Positions 34,890-48,052 of a stretch of DNA of 64,000 nt are shown piece by piece. Under the pieces are notes generated by a model. The model had not been told where the DNA came from and did no database searches. It saw only the letters and a list, made by a program, of their open reading frames with translations. The position numbers were made by a program, and so were the translations under genes. Each line of letters begins with the position of its first letter. The first letter of the stretch is position 1. The stretch covers positions 27,865,064-27,929,063 of the forward strand of contig NC_044924.1 in NCBI RefSeq assembly GCF_003576645.1, written 5' to 3'. The stretch is from Ipomoea triloba. Its lineage: Eukaryota; Streptophyta; Magnoliopsida; Solanales; Convolvulaceae.

Positions 34890-36274
34890 CGTTTGTTTTA
34901 TATGTACCAAAAAGATTTTTATGAAAAAATGAAAAAGAAATTATAAGAATTAGAAGTGAATTTTATATGATTTATTTAATGCTCACTCTAAATTAATGTT
35001 GCTTTTGACTATTTGAATGCCTTGACAAAGACTCCAAACTTATATATATTGTGCGAAAATTTTAAAAAAATTGACAAAAAAAATTTGTTTTCTTCTATAC
35101 CCATACTAGTCTAAGATCCCCACAATCCACGTCTCTACGAGACTATGACCTCTTAATTCTCTTGATTTATTAAATCATTCACGTTTTTATTTATGTAAGT
35201 TGTCAAGTCACTTATTACGTATTTTTATCACATCTTTGACCATACTATTTTTTTCATCTTTTTATAATACAATTTATTCATTCTTAAACAAAAGTAATAA
35301 CTCCCACCCACCATCATTTACCCACCATCATTTACTCAACACGTACAATTCAATGGATCTCAATACATTTACACTTACCTTGATCCGATTCATACTAATT
35401 TACTATCTTTTTGTCTTATGTGTTGACTCACAAATCACATATATCAACATAATCGAGTAACCTACAACAGATAAAGACAAACATTTTTTTAAAATAAGAA
35501 TAGGTAAAAAAGAGTACTATTGTCAAAAAACTAACTTTCATATTTTTATATTACAATTTATTTTCTTTAAAAAAATTACAATTCTTAAAACAAAGTAATA
35601 ATTCTCACCTACCATATTATATATAATTTACTAAACGCAATTCAGTGTATATCAAGAATTTACGCTTACCTTGATTTGATTCATACTAATTTACTAATAT
35701 TTCATTTATTATTATATGTGTAAGCTCATAAATTATACCATGATCGACCCTTACAGTTTATTCATCCTTAGACTAAAGTATTAGCCCTCACCTACCCTAC
35801 TACTATACAGCATTTACCCAACACAAGTCAATTTCTTTTTATTAATTCATCAATTATTTTATAGAAATTTTTGTATGTATTTTAGATAAAGATGTCATAT
35901 ATTTAATCAAATGATATAATATATTTCATTAGTGATTTAATAAAATCGTATAATATGAAGCATATTTATATATAGTGAAAATTTGTACACTATTGAAACG
36001 GTGTTATGTGAATGATTATAAATAGAAAGTGAATAATGCAATTTTTTTTTTGTAAATATCCATTTTTATTTAAAGTAATATATAGAGAAAATTATTAAAT
36101 TGATCCCAAATTATACGCAACACAACAATTAGACCCATAAATTTTTAAATTTTAAAAAAATCCAAATACACACTTTAACTAGTCATTTTAAATCCAAATA
36201 CACACCTTAACTAGTCATTTTGATACATCTAAGCTCATTAGTAACCCCAACGATTATACTGGTTAAATATAAGA
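34890..36274. other. AT-rich intergenic DNA
   Basis: No gene recognised. Two diverged copies of a segment with CTCACCCACC and ATTTACTCAACAC lie at about 35200-35460 and 35560-35840, with further relatives at 39740-39850 and 40265-40480, so an old dispersed repeat is present. Confidence 0.5.
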
Positions 36275-36283
36275 AAAATTCTA

Positions 36284-37118
36284 GGGTTAATGCCACAAAT
36301 GGTCCTCTGATTATTAAGCTAGTATTCCTTCTAGTCCTTGACTTTCAATTCGACCACAAATTGTTCTCTGACTTTTATTTTTGACCACAAATAATCTTTT
36401 GTTAAGATTTCTGTTAAATAGGTGTTAAATCTAGGGGTAATATCGTCAAATTGATTAATATTATTATGATTACTTCTTTTTGAGAATTATATGACACCAT
36501 AATTAATTTCAAAAATTAATAAATATTAAGTTAATAAATATAATAACAAAATTGATGTGACAAATCACATAAATGAACAAATGAAATAAAATTTCATGAT
36601 TAATGTTTGCAATTTGTACTTGATTAATTATATTAATTCAATGGTGACGACCTTCAGTTATGTCCCAAACAAAATGTTTGATCGATTAATGAAGTGTAAA
36701 AACTATTAATCAGCCATGTATGAACAATCATGAAAATTATGGAAACAAGGTTTAAAAAAATTCTTCCATTTAATCTGTTGGTTAAATTAAAAACAGATAG
36801 CTCTAATATTAAATTTTAATTTTGTACGCATAATTACGAGAATAATGTGTATTGTCTTTTTATTTAGGAGTATTTATATTTGTTAATTGTTTCAATTATG
36901 TTTAATTTGTTGGTGAAAAATTGTAAACATTTTTATTTTATGACAATTATATATTTCAATTTGACAATAATACCCCTAGATTTAACACCTATTTAACAGA
37001 AATTTTAATGGAGAACTATTTATGGTCAAAAATGAAAGTCAGAGGATCATTTGTGGTCGAATTAAAAATCGATGACTAAAAGGAGTACTAGTCAGAGGAC
37101 CATTTGTGGTATTAACTC
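36284..37118. mobile_element. MULE-type element, 835 bp
   Basis: Ends GGGTTAATGCCACAAATGGT and, from the right, GAGTTAATACCACAAATGGT. Arms of about 170 bp. A 9-bp target duplication AAAATTCTA lies at 36275-36283 and 37119-37127. AT-rich non-coding interior. Confidence 0.88.
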
Positions 37119-37159
37119 AAAATTCTATTTGACATTGACAAATAACTACTTTTTCAACT

Positions 37160-37245
37160 GCTTTCAGCAAGCAAGGCTCGAACCCACAACTTTTTATATA
37201 AAAATGTAACTTGGTGCCACTAGATCATAAGGTTTTAACTTTATT
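37160..37245 (-). mobile_element. tRNA-derived SINE-like fragment
   Basis: The - strand shows CCTTATGATCTAGTGGCACC and then GTGGGTTCGAGCCTTGC, the same box A/box B pair seen at 47940-48052. Confidence 0.4.
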
Positions 37246-37536
37246 TCCTATTTGATTATCTAATTTTTCAATCAAATATCTTTTTTTTTTCCCAATGAAT
37301 CCTTTTCATATTCTTTTTTCTTCAATGAACACAATAGCCACTTCCCACTTCTCACCTCCTCTGCCCTGCCACATCCCAATCACCACCTCTCTTATTCTCC
37401 AATCGGTTTACCATAGACTAGGATTCATATTGTACTATGAATCCTAATTCATGTGTTTTGTTTTATAACTTTTTTTATCTTGCGTTATGAAATTTTGTAA
37501 CTTGTGAGTATGAATTTTGTACTTGAAATAAATTAC

Positions 37537-37796
37537 TATCTCCGTTCCATTCTTGTTGTCTGATTCGTTTAACGAGGCTTGACTGGAGTTATTTTTATCC
37601 AATTTTTCATATAATATTAAGTATAGCATTAATATATAAAATTTATATATTTAGAAACTATATTAAAAGTACTATTAAACACAAAAAAAATTAAATTTAA
37701 AAATAGTAAAAAATTACTAAAGAAAATAAGCAATGAAGAAAGAGTTGGTTTGAGAAATGAATAATAAATAGGACAGGTAAAATGTGACAGAGGGAG
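37537..37796. mobile_element. Stowaway-type MITE (diverged copy)
   Basis: About 260 bp with a CTCCGTTCC left end and a GACAGAGGGAG right end followed by TA. It shares the interior words AACGAGGCTTGACTGGAGTT and AAAGTACTATTAAACAC with the copies at 38860 and 41272. Confidence 0.75.
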
Positions 37797-38241
37797 TAGT
37801 AATTATGTTTATGTTATGAATTTATGTGTCTTGCGTTATGAAATTTTGTGTCTATGAACACAAATTATGTATCTAAATCATATTTGAAAAATAAGTAAAT
37901 ATATAACATGTGTATGTGTCTTGTGTTATGATTTTTTGTGTCTTGTATTATAAAATTCTGTACCTTAATTACGAGTATGAATTCTATATATCGTATTTTC
38001 AATTCAGTTGGGTCCATAATACTATGTTATGCATGTGTATTGTGTTGTGATTTTTTATATTTTATGTTATGAAATTTTGTACCTTAGCTTACGACTATTA
38101 ATTATATACTTCGTTGTTTCATTTCATGGTCCATAATACTATGTGAACATTGGTCCATGATATAAATTGCCCTTATTCTCATTGACATGCCACCTCTTTC
38201 AGTTTGGACCGGATCTTAAGGAGGCCACCCTACCTGGCTAC

Positions 38242-38473
38242 GGCAAATTATTGTGTGGATTATGGTCCACATAACTGTGTGAACCATGAATGTAATATAT
38301 ATTTTTAATATACTGAAAGTAGATTATTTGTGTACTGAATGTTCATTATTTGATAATATATATAAAAAAAATCATGTACTTTCAAATAATGTACTTGTAT
38401 TATATTAAAAATGTACTTTTTATTTATAGTTCACACAAATGTGTAGACCATGGTCCATAGAATAATGATTGCC
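38242..38473. mobile_element. Foldback MITE (ATGGTCCACA family), diverged
   Basis: It starts GGCAAATTATTGTGTGGATT and ends CATGGTCCATAGAATAATGATTGCC, so the ends are inverted. Interior words such as AATGTACTTTTTATTTATAG match the element at 48363. The target duplication is unclear. Confidence 0.6.
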
Positions 38474-38859
38474 TAACTACCATAGCAACCAAGAACTATA
38501 CACACACACACACACATTATACACACACACACACTTAAATTAATGTCCAATATTAAAATTAAAACAAGTAAATATTTAATATAATTTTTAAATATCAAAG
38601 TTAATTAATATAAAATAAAAATGATTATTTTCAATATAATTAAAATGAGGATTTTCAACTTGCTTGTAAAAAAAGTAGTAATAAAGATGAGTATTGTGGC
38701 CGATAATTATAATCGAGAATAAAAATTATGTCCTAACAATTTGCATATTAAAGTAAATTAAGTCTTCTTAACGTGGTATTGATGAGTTAGTAAAATTTAA
38801 CTTATTTTTGTTTAAAAGTGACATGATTATTAAAGACTTATTAATGTTGTTGAAGAATA

Positions 38860-39138
38860 CTCCCTCCGTCTCATTTTACATGTCTGGTTCGGTTAACGAG
38901 CCTTGACTAAATTGATTTTTAATTCAATTCTTTATAATATTAAATTTAGTATTAATATACAAAATGTATATATTTAGAAATTACACAAAAGTACTATTAA
39001 ACACAAAAAAATAAAATTTAAAAATAAGTAAAAAATAATAATAATAATAATAATAATAATAAAGAAAATAAACAAAGAAGAAAGAGTTTGTTTGACCAAT
39101 GAATAGTAAGTATGACAAATAAAATGGGACAGAGGAAG
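38860..39138. mobile_element. Stowaway-type MITE
   Basis: CTCCCTCCGTCTCATTTTAC at the left, AATGGGACAGAGGAAG at the right, flanked by TA on both sides. It contains an (AAT)n expansion at 39037-39061. Confidence 0.85.
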
Positions 39139-39555
39139 TAATTAAGAAGTTATGCAATGAAACTATAGTGTATGGATTTATAAGTTTTTCTTGTATATGA
39201 TTGTGACATCAATAATTGCCATTATATGTGACATATTCATCTTGTAAAATCTTATTGATATTTTTAAATATTAATTTTTTCTTAATAAGATTGATTTGAT
39301 AATGAAATTTTTGCATTTAAATTTTTAAAGTACAGAGAAATTTTGTCTCATACATAGTAGATCAACTTGTAATAAAATGTACATTTTAATTAAAATAATA
39401 TAAATAGAGTAAAAAAAATAGCTTTCACTTTTTTTACTAGTTGAAAGAAACAAATCAAATTAACTAAATAGTATTATAAATTATTACTGCAAAGAGGAAA
39501 ATAGTTGCAAAAAAATAGAAAAATAAAAATAAAATAAAAATGACATGAGTTTCAT

Positions 39556-39558
39556 TTT

Positions 39559-39634
<76 letters not shown>
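39556..39634. repeat. (ATT)n microsatellite
   Basis: About 25 units. Confidence 0.95.
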
Positions 39635-39635
<1 letters not shown>

Positions 39636-39839
39636 TTCTTCTATGCCCATACCATTTTTGGCATCCCGACAACCCACACCTCTACGAGACTACAACACTC
39701 ACCTAACTCTCTCTGGATAAATTTACAATCTTATATTGATTATCACATCATAAATGTTTTTTTTTTTATGTAAGTTATCAACTCACTTCTTTTGACGCAT
39801 TACATATATTTGTCACATCTTTGAACATATTATATTTTT

Positions 39840-40240
39840 GAATTAATTTCATTTTTGGTCATAGATTTATAGGTGACAGTTAACTTTTAGTCTTTTTTAT
39901 TAGAATATTTACATTTGGTCCTAGTATTATTGTGACATGATATTTTTGGTCCTCCGTCAACAAAATCATTGAAATATCGTTATATACAAAGGCATTTCGG
40001 TCATTTTTATACAAATTGAGTTGATCCTATTATATTTGTATGTTTATTTGTTTGAAAAAAAATTATAATTGAAGACCGAAATGTCTTCGTATTTAACGAC
40101 ATTATAACTGTTTTATTAATAAAGGACCAATAATGGTCTTGTCACAATAATACTAAGACCAAATGTGGATGTTCTAATAAAAATGGACTAAAAATAGACT
40201 ACCACCTATAATTAAATCCATGACCAAAAATAGAATTAAC
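39840..40240. mobile_element. MULE-like foldback element, about 400 bp
   Basis: Inverted ends GAATTAATTTCATTTTTGGTC and its complement with long matching arms. The flanks are T-rich, so the target duplication is unclear. It is closely similar to the element at 40522, in the same orientation. Confidence 0.7.
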
Positions 40241-40521
40241 TATTATTTTTTTTTTTCATAATTTTATATTTTAATTAGTGTATTCAATCTTAAACTAACG
40301 TAATAACTCTCACCCACCCTCTATATTATACATCATTTACTCAACACAATTCAATGTATCCCAAGATATTTACACTTACCTCCATCTAGTTCACACTAAT
40401 TTACTATAATTAATCTTCATCTTATCTTACCGCATGTGTCAACTAACAAATTACAACACAATTGACAATATATGGAGTAAAATTAAACATTGTTTTCCCT
40501 TATATTTTTATATTACAATTT

Positions 40522-40914
40522 AGAATTAATTATATTTTTGTCCTAGATTTATATGTGATAGTTCACTTTTAGTCCTTTTTTATCAGAACATTTACATTTG
40601 ATCCTAGTATTATTGTGACATAATCATTTTTGACCCCCGTTAGAAAAATCGTTGAACTGTCGTAAAATACAAAGACATTTCAATCATTTTTATACAAAGT
40701 GAGTTGACCCTGCTATATTTTTATGTTTATTATTGTGAAAAAATTTATAACTGAAGACCGAATGCCTTTGTATTTAGCAGCATTACAACTGCTTTGTTGA
40801 TAGAGGACAAAAAATGATCATGTCACAATAATACTAGGACCAAATATAGATATTCTAATAAAAATGGACTAAAAATAAATTGTCACATATAAATCTAGGA
40901 TAAAAAATTAACTC
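40522..40914. mobile_element. MULE-like foldback element, 393 bp
   Basis: Ends AGAATTAATTATATTTTTGT and, from the right, GAGTTAATTTTTTATCC. A 9-bp target duplication TTACAATTT lies at 40513-40521 and 40915-40923. Second copy of the family at 39840. Confidence 0.82.
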
Positions 40915-41271
40915 TTACAATTTGTTTCCCCATTATTCATTCATAAACTAAGAGGTCATTTTGCTAGTTAGAACGTAGAAGGTTTGAAACTATTTTGAGA
41001 ATTTAAAATGAAGGAAATTAAAGTCATTTCCATTTTTGGTGTGAATTTTGACTTTAGAAAATTTAAGTCAATGAAGAATGTGATTTTTAGAAATTAAGAA
41101 AAGTAAATCCAACTTTGGGGTCCAATTCTTTTTTCTGAGTAACATGGAATGTGTAAATTTTAACCTCACAGAGTCACATAAGTAAATCCAACTTATTTCT
41201 TATTTTATCATTCTATGTATAATAAAAGAAAGAAAAACAGTGAAACCATGTGTAACAAAAGAAAGATAATA

Positions 41272-41529
41272 CTCCCTCCGTCCCATTTTATGTGTCGGGT
41301 TCGGTTAACGAGGCTTGACTGAAGTTATTTTTAATCCAATTTTTCATAATATTAATTTTTGTATTAATATACAAAATTTATATATTTAGAAACTACACTA
41401 AAAGTACTATTAAACACAAAAAATCAAATTTAAAAATAAGTAAAAAATACTAAAGAAAACAAACAAAAAAGAAAGAGTTGTTTTGACCAATGAATAGTAA
41501 GTAGGACAGATAAAATGGGACAGAGGGAG
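41272..41529. mobile_element. Stowaway-type MITE
   Basis: 258 bp, CTCCCTCCGTCCCATTTTAT at the left and AAATGGGACAGAGGGAG at the right, flanked by TA. This is the best-preserved of three copies. Confidence 0.9.
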
Positions 41530-41531
41530 TA

Positions 41532-42349
41532 TATAATAGTGAAAACCCTCCAATATAATCCTTCATAGCAATTACAGTAAATTATTATTATTATTATTTT
41601 TATTTTGTATACATGAAAGTGACTGATGAAATTTTTAACAAAAATGACATTTAAATGCTATTTTGTGGCATAAATATATGTGAGGTTCACTTTTAATTTG
41701 GGTCGAGTCAAATTGGATTCAAATTTTTCGTATTGAGACAAAGAAATTGATATATTGTACGTTCAAAATGAATAATAGGTGAATGAGAAATTGATTCTTA
41801 AAGTAGACTCATATAAGTTGGAAAATGGGATGGGAAGGCTTGGAATAAGCCTTTGTCCACATTGAAATGAGAAGTAGGTTTGCACTAGTATATATACAAT
41901 TTCATTTTAAAAAGAATTTTAATTGTATATCATAACAACTCTCTTTCTTTCGCGCTAGCTATTGATTCGAGGACATCAAAACATTGATTTTTCTCTCAAG
42001 GCAATCTTTTCTAAGGTCTAATTGTTATCCGTAAGTCTTGTTTTGACCGCGGGAAGGTTAACTTTGCAAAAGTGCTTATTTGGTTGGTAAAAATAGGACT
42101 TCTTACTCCAAGCCTACCCTACCCTACCTGAAAAAAGTTTCAGCTATTGATTCCGCCTCTTGTCTATACTACTAGTCTTCTCGCTACCTACTAGAAAAAT
42201 CCCTTCTATACTGTAAGTGCACAAATGATGCACATTAGAATTGGCTTAATTATTTGACAAACTTTAGGATAGTTTATTTTATTTTTATAATAAGTTAGGT
42301 TGATGTTTTCAATGCTCATTATGCTCCTCGATCCTAACAAAGTCTGTTT
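41532..42349. other. AT-rich intergenic DNA
   Basis: No gene recognised. Confidence 0.45.
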
Positions 42350-44420
42350 TGTTTTATCAAGATTTATGGGTTGGTTTTAAAATGAGTGGACATTATCTTT
42401 TCAAGGGAGAATATTAAGCTAATGGTTGGGAAAGGTTGTTGCGTGACTTACTATATAAAGGAAGGGTTATGAAGCTTCATTTAACAACTTTACAAGTGAG
42501 AATTTAGAGATATATTGATCTAAAGAGTTTCCTGACACTGTTCCAGCAGAATCTGTGTTCTTTCTACTTAGTTCCTTGTTCATGACCTGGTGCTGATTCA
42601 GCGTGTTGAGGCTACACGAATCCAATCACTTGAAGATGTTTTGAAGATTGTTTGATGAATGTTGATGTAGTAGGTTTTGGACCTTGTGTATGTTTAGCAT
42701 TTCATCTCCCTGTAATCTTGGCAAACATCTAGTGGATTGGGCTGTCGTGAGTGCTCCGCAGATGTAGGAGATTTGGCTCCGAACTGCGTAATCATTTGCT
42801 GTATCCTGGTTTTACTTTCTTTATCTTTTATCTTTTTATGTTTAAATCAAACTAATTAAAGGTTAAGATAATCTATTTTAAAATTAAGTAGAACTTTAAG
42901 GTTTTGTACATTCAAGATCCACGATTACAATTTCATATACTACTCAACAGAAGCCAAAATTCCATCAAGATAGATTGAATCGATGACCTATACTTCCACT
43001 AAAGGCACAAGGGAATCAAGGGTTTAAGAACACAGAATAGAGGAAATGCACTTCCGAAAAATTTGAAGTGTAATTCATTTTATCCTAGAAGATTGACAAT
43101 ACTACAACGCTCCTAGCACCATCGGAGATTGCGAATCGGTTTTAAGTGTGTGTTACACAAGACTTGAATTTTCTTGTTTCGTTCTTTCTTCCACTGGTTT
43201 ATATTTTCTAAAATTTGAACCCTTAATTTTTATTTATTTTATAAATAAAATTGTTTTATTGACTTATTCATCCATACAATCTTAAAATTTATATTTTTGA
43301 ATGAGTCACTGGCTTCCACTAATAATGTTGAAAGTGGAAATGCGAATGTTACTTGTGGTACACATTCAGATATCGGTGCGCCGGTTATCGTTGGCATGCA
43401 AGGGGTAATCCCTATGGTGTAGGTGCCTATGAAAGTACCATTTGGTTCAGCTAAAAGGCCTAGGAAATTCAATGAGTTGAATTTCAAAAGGTGGCAACAG
43501 AAAATGTTGTTTTACCTTGCGACTCTCGGCTTGACATGATTCTTAACCGAGACGTACAGTTCCTAGCTGACAACAGGAACATGAATCTAACCCTCAAACC
43601 GTTAGCGAAATAGAGGCTTAGGAAATTTTTGATTTCCTATGCCGAAACTATGCTTAGAATGGTTTCTATGACTTGTATAATGTATATTATAAACTGAAAA
43701 CAACTAAAGAACTGTGGGAATCTTTGGACTTGAGGTATAAAAGTGAAAACGTTGGGGCAAAGAAATTTGTCGTTAGTCGATTCGTTGATTACAAGATGGT
43801 GGATTTCAAGACTGTCCTGAGTCAAGTTGAAGAGATCTAGATGATCTTCAACGAGATGCTCGACGAAGGAATGATCGTGAGTGAAGCCTTTCAAGTGGCA
43901 TCTATTATCCATGTGTTGCCTCCGAGCTAGAAGGATTTCAAAAATAACGAGAAGCAATTCCACCAAAAAATGTTTCAATTTTGCATGGTAATATGGGTCA
44001 CAAGTCGGCCTATTCTTAGAGGAAGCATAATAATAATTGTTACTCTAATGTGATGTAGGCTAATCAAAAAGAGTCTGAAATCATCCTCTCGACAACGGTA
44101 ACCGAGGTAAAATTGGTTGGTTCAAACCAAATGGAATGGTTCATTGATACCGGTGCGACCCTGTAAATTATTCACTGCCTTCGAAATGACTAATCATGAT
44201 AAGGTATGGATGAGGAGTTTTGCTTAGTCTGTTGTGGAAGGCATGAACAAGGTAGTTCTCAAGAAGACGTTTCGGAAAAAACTGACGCTGAACAACGTTT
44301 TGTTACTTTTGTATGTTCTAGATCATTGTTGAACAAGAATGGCTTTTAGATGATTTTTGAGTCAGATAAGGTTGTTTTATCTAGATCTGGGATGTATGCA
44401 AGTAAGGTTAATGTACTAGA
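42350..44420 (+). pseudogene. Ty1/copia remnant: LTR-like leader, gag and protease
   Basis: From about 42350 to 42800 the sequence looks like the U3-R-U5 part of a copia LTR (TATATAAAGG at 42453, then CTTGTTCATGACC). I could not fix its ends. From 43440 broken + strand frames read as copia gag: KFNELNFKRWQQKMLFYLA, then words such as KELWESLDLRYKSENVGAKK and RFVDYKMVDFKTV in other frames. At 44130-44165 EWFIDTGA is the aspartic protease site. Frame changes and stops are frequent and no integrase or RT follows, so the element is a 5' fragment. Gag would form virus-like particles; this copy is dead. Confidence 0.72.
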
Positions 44421-44679
44421 TGGGCTTTTTAAGCTCGATGTAATAATTGCAAGGTTTATAACGTGTTATTCAATTCCTTCTAAACACTAACAATTTATAT
44501 ATATAATAATTATAAAAAAAATGTTAAATCTAATACATATTTAATTTATGTCCTCATTTTAATTGCATCATAAGCATATAAATTAAATTTCTTTTGAACT
44601 GTTAGCCAATTTCACAACACAATCATATTTATAAAAAAAAAATCAATTTATATATGTAAAATACTTTAAAATAATTAAA

Positions 44680-44682
<3 letters not shown>

Positions 44683-44748
<66 letters not shown>
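44683..44748. repeat. (AT)n microsatellite
   Basis: About 32 units. Confidence 0.95.
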
Positions 44749-44750
<2 letters not shown>

Positions 44751-44908
44751 CAATCAGCAGACCATTGTTACGCATGCAAAATCCATAATTTCTACCACCT
44801 ATTACATCGTTTTGTTGAGTTCATAAGTTTATTTGAAAATTTGTTTAGTTGAAGGGTTATATTGCACAATATAATCTAATTTGAGAATTATTTGACCTTT
44901 TTCATTTA

Positions 44909-45469
44909 GGGTGTGTTTAAAAATCAGATAAAGAATTTCTTGAAAATGAGTCATTTTACAAAAAACATTTTACTTTTCGGTGTTTGATTGGTTGTATTCC
45001 GAGAAACTGTCTTGATGTGTTTAGTTAATTTTCTGAAAAATGAGTAGAATTGTATAATTAAATATTTTAATTGTTTATTTTAACTATAAAAATATTTACA
45101 ATAATATTAAAAATAATTTTATTTATTAAAAACTTTTTAAAAAAATGATGGTTTCATATGGAAACCAGAGTAATATTTTTCGTCGGAAACCAGAGCACCA
45201 GAGAACTGCTCTAGCGAAATGATTTCCGCTGGAAACTAGAGAACTGCTATGATTTTCTACGGAAACTAGTCCGCCAAAAATGAGAGCAGGACGTAGTTTT
45301 GGCGGAAGCCCTCCGTGTCGATGTAGCATTGGTCTGGAAAAATGACTTCCATCAAAACTTGGTGAAAGTCATTTTTCCCCAAAACACCATTGTTTCAATT
45401 TCCCAATCAACAAAATTTTTTTGTTAACTTGATTTCCCAGACACATTCAAACACTACAAACCCACACCC
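44909..45469. mobile_element. PIF/Harbinger-type MITE, 561 bp
   Basis: Ends GGGTGTGTTTAAAAATC and, from the right, GGGTGTGGGTTTGTAG, flanked by TTA at 44906-44908 and 45470-45472. GGG-starting ends with a TTA duplication fit PIF/Harbinger. Interior is non-coding, with repeated GGAAACCAGAG and GGAAAACTAG-type words around 45150-45260. Confidence 0.72.
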
Positions 45470-47070
45470 TTAGTATATATGTTAAAAGACTCAAAAAGAA
45501 CAAGCTAATATAATGATGTTTTGAAAGTATAACGTATTTATATTAATCTTTCACTATTTTCTTTTTTGAAAGCAAAAGAAAATAACAAAAACTTGTGTGA
45601 GACAGGTAACTTGATTTTCTAGACACATTCAAACACTAGAAACCCACACGCTTAATATATATTGTTGGTTTTATGACTACGGGGTAGTCAGTCGGCAGGC
45701 CAACACAACCGTAAAATCAACTGATATCGTACAGAATATTTGAACAGTATCGTAAAGATAGAACAATAATGGTTTTATGAACAATACACCAGGAAAATAG
45801 CCATTAGAAGAGAGAGGTGAGTCACAAACGGACTACTTAAATACCAAGTCTCATCCAAAGATTTTCCTATACATGTAAGGTCACTCTACCAAGATTGATT
45901 CTTTCCTACACGATATGAACAAAAATAACAGTTGATAATAGGAGAGAATAATAGAGAATAATAGAAAGCAATTGTAAGAGACAAAGATTTACGTGAAAAA
46001 CCCCAAGAGGGTAAAAACCACGGGCAAGGCTAAAGGTGTTTCACTATAAGGAAATTATTACAACTCTTCTTTCGGTGTAACAAAGAGAAAACAATGGAGA
46101 ATTTCTCTCTTGCTAAGGAAAGAAAGAGCAACTACTAAAGGAGAGATGTGAATGATTTTGGGATGATGAGAATGATACATTGGTAGGGTATTTATAGGTG
46201 GAGTTTAGGGTTCAATCTCGTAAATAACATAAAATTTGGGGTGTGAAATGTGATTTTCTACCCAATAATTTCAATATTAAAATATGATTATCTCTTCCTT
46301 GATCAGCCATCATCTTGTCTAATTGTCTTCCACTTGCACCACTTTTTCAATAATTTGCCATCAACTTGATATATAATATATTATCACACTATTGGTGAAA
46401 ATGGGATGTCCTTGTCTTGTCCTTCCTTTTTGGCCATCATGAAGTCCGTGGATGGCTTTGTGATCTTCATGAAGTTTATAGCCCTTTGAATTATCTTTCC
46501 ACCAGTTCAAGAATCTCTCAATTTGGATATTCCTACAGTGAAATATGATTTAAATATTAACAGTCGCCAAGTAGGGTGAGAAATAGCATACCCCTGCCTT
46601 CTATGCTGTTTTTGGTCATCTTATCTTCAGATATACACTCTGGGTAACATAAGAGTTGTAGCCCTTTGAGTCTTCTTTCTAATGTCACCGAAATCGCCTG
46701 ATTCGGATATTCCCACGCCGAGATATGACCAAAGTACTGAATCCCGACAAGTTGGGCGGGAAATAATACTTTATGCTATTTTACCCAATTCATTCTTACA
46801 TAATTGTATTTCTCCAACTTTAATTGAGCTACTTATACGAATTGGATGGTTATTTGCACTTTGGGCCTTCGCCAAGCTCCTAATCAAATCGAACCAATAC
46901 ATCATTCTGGGCCGATGGGCTAGGCCCAAGTATCTCACCCAACATATATGTTAAAAGACTCAAAAAGAACAAGCAAATATAATGATGTTTTGAAAGTATA
47001 ACGTGTTTATATTAATCTTTCACTATTTTCTTTTTTGAAAGCAAAAGAAAATGACAAAAACTTGTGTGAG
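45431..47070 (+). repeat. Short tandem duplication of about 180 bp, second unit split by a solo LTR
   Basis: Unit 1 is 45431-45611. Unit 2 is 45612-45662 plus 46950-47070. Shared words include ACACATTCAAACACTA and GTTAAAAGACTCAAAAAGAA. The unit begins inside the right end of the PIF/Harbinger element at 44909. Confidence 0.85.
45663..46944. mobile_element. Solo LTR (Ty1/copia type), 1282 bp
   Basis: Perfect TGTTGG...CCAACA ends with a 5-bp duplication TATAT (45658-45662 and 46945-46949), and the flanks rejoin to complete a duplicated unit. No coding domain; the one 90-codon frame (46682-46954) has no motif. A sequence AGGGTAAAAACCACGGGCAA lies in the middle. Confidence 0.85.
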
Positions 47071-47452
47071 ACGGGGCGGGTCAAGATACACATGTAATAT
47101 GTATATGCACAAATGTTATACTTATGTGCTCAAATTTAATACTAATCAAGAATAAAATTTTTGTTACTTATAATGGTAAATATAATATTTTTAAGGGAAA
47201 ATGCAACTTTTACATTTCGATTTAAAAGTATTACATTTTTCCTCAAAAGTATTATATTTTTCTTTATAAGTAAAGGGCACTTATCAACATTACTTATTAT
47301 TAAAAATATATTACTTTTTCTCTTATAAGTAACAAAAATTGTATTCTTGATTAGTATTATATTTGAGCATATAAGTATGACATTTGCATGTTGCTTCGAT
47401 CCGACCCAACTGTTCTCACGAATAAAGATTCGTGAGACGGTCTCACACAAGT
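47060..47452. mobile_element. Foldback MITE (CTTGTGTGAGAC ends), about 390 bp
   Basis: Ends ACTTGTGTGAGACGG and CCGTCTCACACAAGT in inverse, and the arms stay complementary inward (TTAATACTAATCAAGAATA against TATTCTTGATTAGTATTA). A partial end also occurs at 28066. No clear target duplication. Confidence 0.7.
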
Positions 47453-47459
47453 GTGACTT

Positions 47460-47920
47460 AAAGAAAATTAATTAACTTCATTCACATATCAAATCAAGCT
47501 TCAAAATATCAACAATAATCATTTGTGGATAACATTTTTCACTATTTTATTACTTCACATCTATGGTTATGATGTTTTGGAAGAAATAGTGACATTTTTT
47601 TAATAAATAAAGTGATGGTTATTTATAAATACATCACTATTTTTTTTACACCTACAATGAAAAAAAACATGAAAATAATTACAGAAAATTTTAACATCAC
47701 ACCTGATGTTTGGAACTGGATCCACCATAAATCGGATATGGAGGTACAGAACGGGGATAGAAAATTAGTAATATTATTAACTCGGGGCGCTAGGCCCAAA
47801 AGAGTGCATACAAAACCCGAGATACAATAGGACTCGAACCTTGGCATGCCAGTAAGAGAACCAATGGACCAGAAGACATTTGGTGAGCTACCCTTCAGTA
47901 GCTAAGATCTTATCTTTATT
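47460..47920. other. Intergenic, no feature recognised
   Basis: AT-rich; short frames on both strands (47612-47847) overlap each other and have no motifs. Confidence 0.5.
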
Positions 47921-47939
47921 TTGTAGTATCTGTTCATAG

Positions 47940-48052
47940 CTACTGAAGCACAATGAGTCAACAGTTGACTCCACTGAGGCTCGAACCCACTCCCACCATC
48001 CATGTGGGAGTGTAAATCAGGTGCCATTAGACCACAAGGTCTTTGGCAGCTT
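47940..48052 (-). mobile_element. tRNA-derived SINE-like element
   Basis: On the - strand: CCTTGTGGTCTAATGGCACC (box A-like), then GGGAGTGGGTTCGAGCCTCA (box B-like), then CATTGTGCTTCAGTAGCTA. The same order is found at 27590-27715. It is not a working tRNA gene: no cloverleaf closes around the boxes. Confidence 0.5.

Noticed and set aside
43239..43978. Minus-strand frames of 82 and 113 codons
   Set aside because: They are antisense to a + strand copia gag remnant with recognisable landmarks.
47940..48052. Functional tRNA gene on the minus strand
   Set aside because: Box A- and B-like motifs are present but no acceptor, D or T stems close properly.
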